A stretch of DNA of 64,000 nt, taken from NCBI GenBank assembly GCA_037142875.1, contig JBAWZV010000008.1, positions 34,869 through 98,868 of the forward strand, given 5' to 3'. A program made the position numbers and the translations under genes. Below the pieces are notes generated by a model. The model made no database searches, was not told where the DNA came from, and was given only the letters and a program-made list of their open reading frames with translations. Below are positions 61,510 through 64,000 of the stretch, in pieces (the stretch's first letter is position 1; every line of letters starts with the position of its first letter). The stretch is from PALSA-600 sp037142875. Its GTDB lineage: Bacteria; Actinomycetota; Thermoleophilia; Gaiellales; Gaiellaceae.

Positions 61510-61983
61510 TCAGGCCGGGTCGAAGAAGCCAGGTGCGACCAGGATACGGCCCGCCTCGAGATCGATGTCGAGGACGCAAGCTCCGACAAGCGGCAGGAGC
61601 GTGCCTCCTTCGAGCTCGATCGAGTCGTTCGCGATCCCCGGCGCGATCGAGACGACGGGGCCAAGCGAACGGCCGCCCTCCTCGACGACCTCGAGGCCGA
61701 TCAGCTGGAAGGTGTAGTACTCGTCCTCGGACGTCGCCGGCAGCGCGTCGAACGGAACCTCAAGCGCAGCGCCGCGCGAGACAGAGCGGTCGAGCCGAAT
61801 GACCGGGCGACCGCCGGCTCCGTGGCGGGAGGCGGTGACGGAGTACTTCTCATCGCCGCTGAGCAGGTGTGCTCCGAGCGCAAACCAGCGGGCGTCCTCG
61901 CTTGCCTCCTCGACGAAGAACGCTCCGTCGAGTCCATGCGGGCGGCCGACTCGGCCGACGACGACCCGATCGGAGCCGCTCAC
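61510..61983 (-). CDS. rimM: Ribosome maturation factor RimM
   Basis: 157 residues. The N-terminal RimM domain is VVVGRVGRPHGLDGAFFVEE and the C-terminal PRC-barrel domain is YYTFQLIGLEVVEEGGRSLG with a VAPGFFD end. It assists assembly of the 30S head. The start overlaps the khpA stop by 4 bp, and trmD follows immediately, the near-universal order. Confidence 0.95.
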   Translation of the reverse strand: MSGSDRVVVGRVGRPHGLDGAFFVEEASEDARWFALGAHLLSGDEKYSVTASRHGAGGRPVIRLDRSVSRGAALEVPFDALPATSEDEYYTFQLIGLEVVEEGGRSLGPVVSIAPGIANDSIELEGGTLLPLVGACVLDIDLEAGRILVAPGFFDPA

Positions 61984-62210
61984 TCCGCGATCTCGACGAG
62001 CACGCGACGTCCCTCGCGCACGGCACTGGTACGTACGACCGTCCGGAGCGCGCGCACAATCCTGCCGCCGCGGCCGATCACCTTGCCGACGTCGTCGGGG
62101 GCGACATGGAGCAGGAGAACGAGAGCGCCTTCGCGCTCTTCGGTGTCCACCCGCACTGCCTCCGGCTCGTCGACCAGCTCGCGCGCGAGATACGCGAGCA
62201 GCTCGGCCAT
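61980..62210 (-). CDS. khpA: KH-domain RNA-binding protein KhpA
   Basis: 76 residues from ATG 62210, which shares a base with the rpsP stop (TAATG). One KH domain is present, with the GxxG loop in DDVGKVIGRGGRIVRALRTV. It is the partner of KhpB in many Gram-positives. Order rpsP-khpA-rimM-trmD is conserved. Confidence 0.95.
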   Translation of the reverse strand: MAELLAYLARELVDEPEAVRVDTEEREGALVLLLHVAPDDVGKVIGRGGRIVRALRTVVRTSAVREGRRVLVEIAE

Positions 62211-62452
62211 TAGGAGATGCCTGAGACCTTGATCAACCGAGCGACTGCCTCGGTCGGAAGGGCGCCCTTGCCGAGCCAATCCCGCACGCGATCCTCATCG
62301 AGGTCGATCGTGGAGGGATGGGTCTGCGGGTTGTAGCGCCCGACGATCTCGAGGAAGCGACCGTCGCGCGGTGAGCGCGAATCGGAGGCGACGACGCGGT
62401 AGATCGGATTCTTCTTGGAGCCCACACGGGTGAGCCTGAGCTTGACTGCCAT
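62210..62452 (-). CDS. rpsP: 30S ribosomal protein S16
   Basis: 80 residues: MAVKLRLTRVGSKKNPIYRV opens the protein, then VASDSRSPRDGRFLEIVGRY. This is exact S16 architecture, with a short C-terminus. It binds the 5' domain of 16S rRNA. The single-base overlap with khpA couples the two. Confidence 0.98.
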   Translation of the reverse strand: MAVKLRLTRVGSKKNPIYRVVASDSRSPRDGRFLEIVGRYNPQTHPSTIDLDEDRVRDWLGKGALPTEAVARLIKVSGIS

Positions 62453-62461
62453 GCCCGAAGG

Positions 62462-63880
62462 TTACCTACGACTGCTCTTCCGCTTCGCCTTCTTCCGCTT
62501 CTGCTCGGCTTTTCGGCTCTGCTGCGAGGTTCCGGGCGCGCCGCCGGGGGCACCAAGACCGCCGAGATTGCCGAGATTGCCCATGCCGGGCAGCGACGGC
62601 ATCTTCCCCTGCCCCATCGACTTCATCATCTTCTCCATCATCTTCCGCGCCTCGAGGAGCTGGTTCACCTCCTGCACGTTCGTGCCGGAGCCGCGGGCGA
62701 TCCGCTGACGGCGATGCCCGTCGATCAGATGGGGAACTGCGCGCTCATGCTTGGTCATCGAGAGGACGATCGCCTCGGCGCGGCGGATCTTGCCCTCGTC
62801 GATGTCGGCGTTTGCCAGCTGCCCCATCCCGGGGATCATCTTCATCACTCCCTGGAGCGGCCCCATGCGCCGGAGCATCCGCTGAGCCTGGAGAAAGTCG
62901 TCGAAGGTGAACTGTCCCTTGCGCATGCGTGCTTCCATCTCGGCCTGGTCGTCGGCGGACGAGGCCTGCTCGGCGCGCTCGATCAGCGAGAGCACGTCGC
63001 CCATCCCGAGGATGCGTGACGCCATCCGGTCGGGATGGAAGACCTCGAAGGCGTCGAGCTTCTCGCCGGTCGAGGCGAACATGATTGGACGGCCCGTGGC
63101 GGACTTCACCGAGAGCGCTGCACCGCCGCGGGCGTCGCCGTCGAGCTTCGAGAGGATGACGCCGTCGAACGCGATCCGGGCCTGGAAGGCGGTCGCGACG
63201 TTGACGGCCTCCTGGCCGGTCATCGCGTCGAGGACAAGGAGCGTGACGTTCGGCTTCGCAACCGCGTGAACACGGGCGAGCTCGTCCATGAGTGCCTCAT
63301 CGATCTGAATCCGGCCGGCGGTGTCGACGATGACCGTGTCGACACCGTCCTCACGCGCTCGGGCGAGCCCCTGCTCGGTCGCGGCGACCGGGTCGGTCGT
63401 GTCGCTGCGATACACGGGGACACCGAGCTGGGCACCAAGCTGCTCGAGCTGGTCGATGGCTGCTGGCCGCTGAAGGTCGGCGGCAATCAGGCCAGGCTTG
63501 CGGCCCTGGGCTGCGAGCCTGCGGGCGAGCTTCGCTGTGGCGGTGGTCTTGCCGGAGCCCTGCAGACCGGCGAGCAGGATAACAGCCCGGCTCGGCAGTT
63601 CGAGCTCAACGGCTCCCGAGCCCATCAGCTCGGTCAGCTCGTCGTGGACGACCTTGACGACCTGCTGGCCGGGCGTGAGGCTCTTGAGGACGTCCTCGCC
63701 GGTCGCGCGCTCACGCACACGGGCGACGAAGTCGTCGATGACACCGAGGTTGACGTCTGCTTCGAGGAGCGCGAGTCGGATCTCGCGCATGGCGCGCGAG
63801 ATGGCCTCATCATCGAGCTTCCCGCGCTTGCGCAGGTCGCCGAGCACTCCGCCGAGGCGGTTTGAGAGACCGTCGAACAC
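62462..63880 (-). CDS. ffh: Signal recognition particle protein Ffh
   Basis: 472 residues from GTG 63880. The N domain is followed by the G domain with Walker A LAGLQGSGKTTATAKLARRL, VIVDTAGRIQIDE and LSKLDGDARGGAALSV. The M domain is Met-rich, and its C-terminal Gly/Met/Lys-rich tail (GNLGNLGGLGAPGGAPG, then KKAKRKSS) is typical of actinobacteria. Ffh binds 4.5S RNA and signal sequences and docks on FtsY. First gene of the ffh-rpsP-khpA-rimM-trmD-lepB-rplS block; its upstream partner lies beyond the window edge. Confidence 0.97.
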   Translation of the reverse strand: MFDGLSNRLGGVLGDLRKRGKLDDEAISRAMREIRLALLEADVNLGVIDDFVARVRERATGEDVLKSLTPGQQVVKVVHDELTELMGSGAVELELPSRAVILLAGLQGSGKTTATAKLARRLAAQGRKPGLIAADLQRPAAIDQLEQLGAQLGVPVYRSDTTDPVAATEQGLARAREDGVDTVIVDTAGRIQIDEALMDELARVHAVAKPNVTLLVLDAMTGQEAVNVATAFQARIAFDGVILSKLDGDARGGAALSVKSATGRPIMFASTGEKLDAFEVFHPDRMASRILGMGDVLSLIERAEQASSADDQAEMEARMRKGQFTFDDFLQAQRMLRRMGPLQGVMKMIPGMGQLANADIDEGKIRRAEAIVLSMTKHERAVPHLIDGHRRQRIARGSGTNVQEVNQLLEARKMMEKMMKSMGQGKMPSLPGMGNLGNLGGLGAPGGAPGTSQQSRKAEQKRKKAKRKSSRR

Positions 63881-63907
63881 ACCCCAAGTGTACGTGTGCC
63901 CGAAACG

Positions 63908-63937
63908 CACGAAGCGCCCCGGGCGGGGCGCTTCGTG
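63908..63937 (-). terminator. Perfect 13-bp hairpin upstream of ffh
   Basis: CACGAAGCGCCCC, a 4-base loop, then GGGGCGCTTCGTG. The stem is perfect; no T-tract. It lies between ffh and the next minus-strand gene outside the window, so it is most likely the terminator of that gene. Confidence 0.55.
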
Positions 63938-63953
63938 TCATCCGAGGAGGGAG

Positions 63954-63987
63954 GGCGCCGGCCCAAGCAGCGGGCCGGGCCGGCGCC
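63954..63987 (-). terminator. Second GC-rich hairpin upstream of ffh
   Basis: GGCGCCGGCCC and GGGCCGGCGCC, perfect 11-bp arms 12 bases apart, next to the 63908 hairpin. Tandem hairpins without a T-tract; possibly a double terminator. Confidence 0.45.
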
Positions 63988-64000
63988 TTTGGCGCGTGAA

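Overview
The window is a gene-dense, very GC-rich bacterial chromosome segment. I count about 60 protein genes, five tRNAs, no rRNA, no CRISPR array, no insertion sequence and no prophage. GC-rich codons, frequent GTG/TTG starts, a fused FbiC (F420 biosynthesis), DUF3105 and PPOX proteins and an actinobacterial ffh-rpsP-khpA-rimM-trmD order point to an actinobacterium. The mixture looks more like a deep-branching lineage such as Thermoleophilia/Gaiellales or Rubrobacter relatives than Streptomyces or Mycobacterium; that placement is inference.

Region by region. 1-5.4 kb: heat shock and translation (start of prmA, dnaJ, hrcA, hemW, lepA), all on the minus strand. 5.4-11.2 kb: a secreted FMN-binding protein, murJ, divergent rpsT, then holA-comEC-comEA (replication and DNA uptake). 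11.2-15.3 kb: leuS with an apparent ribosome-mediated attenuator, divergent from lysA. 15.4-20.8 kb: an F420-linked stretch (fbiC, a YyaL-like thioredoxin-domain protein, a PPOX protein) and a membrane cytochrome c. 20.9-26.5 kb: three serine tRNAs, katG, a lone DUF2156 protein, a hicBA toxin-antitoxin pair and small hypotheticals. 26.7-33.1 kb: an LLM flavin oxidoreductase, a polar amino-acid ABC transporter, a lone groES, fabF, and copies two and three of a small secreted Cys-containing protein family. 33.2-37.6 kb: initiator tRNA-Met, a PAP2 membrane protein, ppx, a CBS-domain protein with glutamate dehydrogenase, tRNA-Leu and a DUF3105 protein. 37.6-49.4 kb: DNA repair and redox (DinG-like helicase, rmuC, trxB, PAS protein, nth, addA, addB). 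49.5-55.1 kb: DedA, proton-translocating transhydrogenase pntAA-pntAB-pntB, an ornithine-cyclodeaminase-like gene broken by an in-frame TAA, and a DAO-family oxidase. 55.1-64 kb: dprA, comM, a putative DNA methyltransferase, yraN, rnhB, rplS, lepB, trmD, rimM, khpA, rpsP and ffh.

Four competence-related genes (comEC, comEA, dprA, comM) plus addAB, rmuC and dinG suggest that DNA uptake and processing are functional or recently were.

The two most interesting signals are non-coding. The first is the leuS leader: a likely leaderless Leu-Leu mini-ORF, a 1:2 hairpin, a 7-bp antiterminator and a U-tailed terminator. The second is a compact transcription unit at 39.59-39.71 kb, with a near-consensus promoter and two tandem UUCG-capped hairpins ending in a U-tract; it is a candidate small RNA or an attenuator for rmuC.
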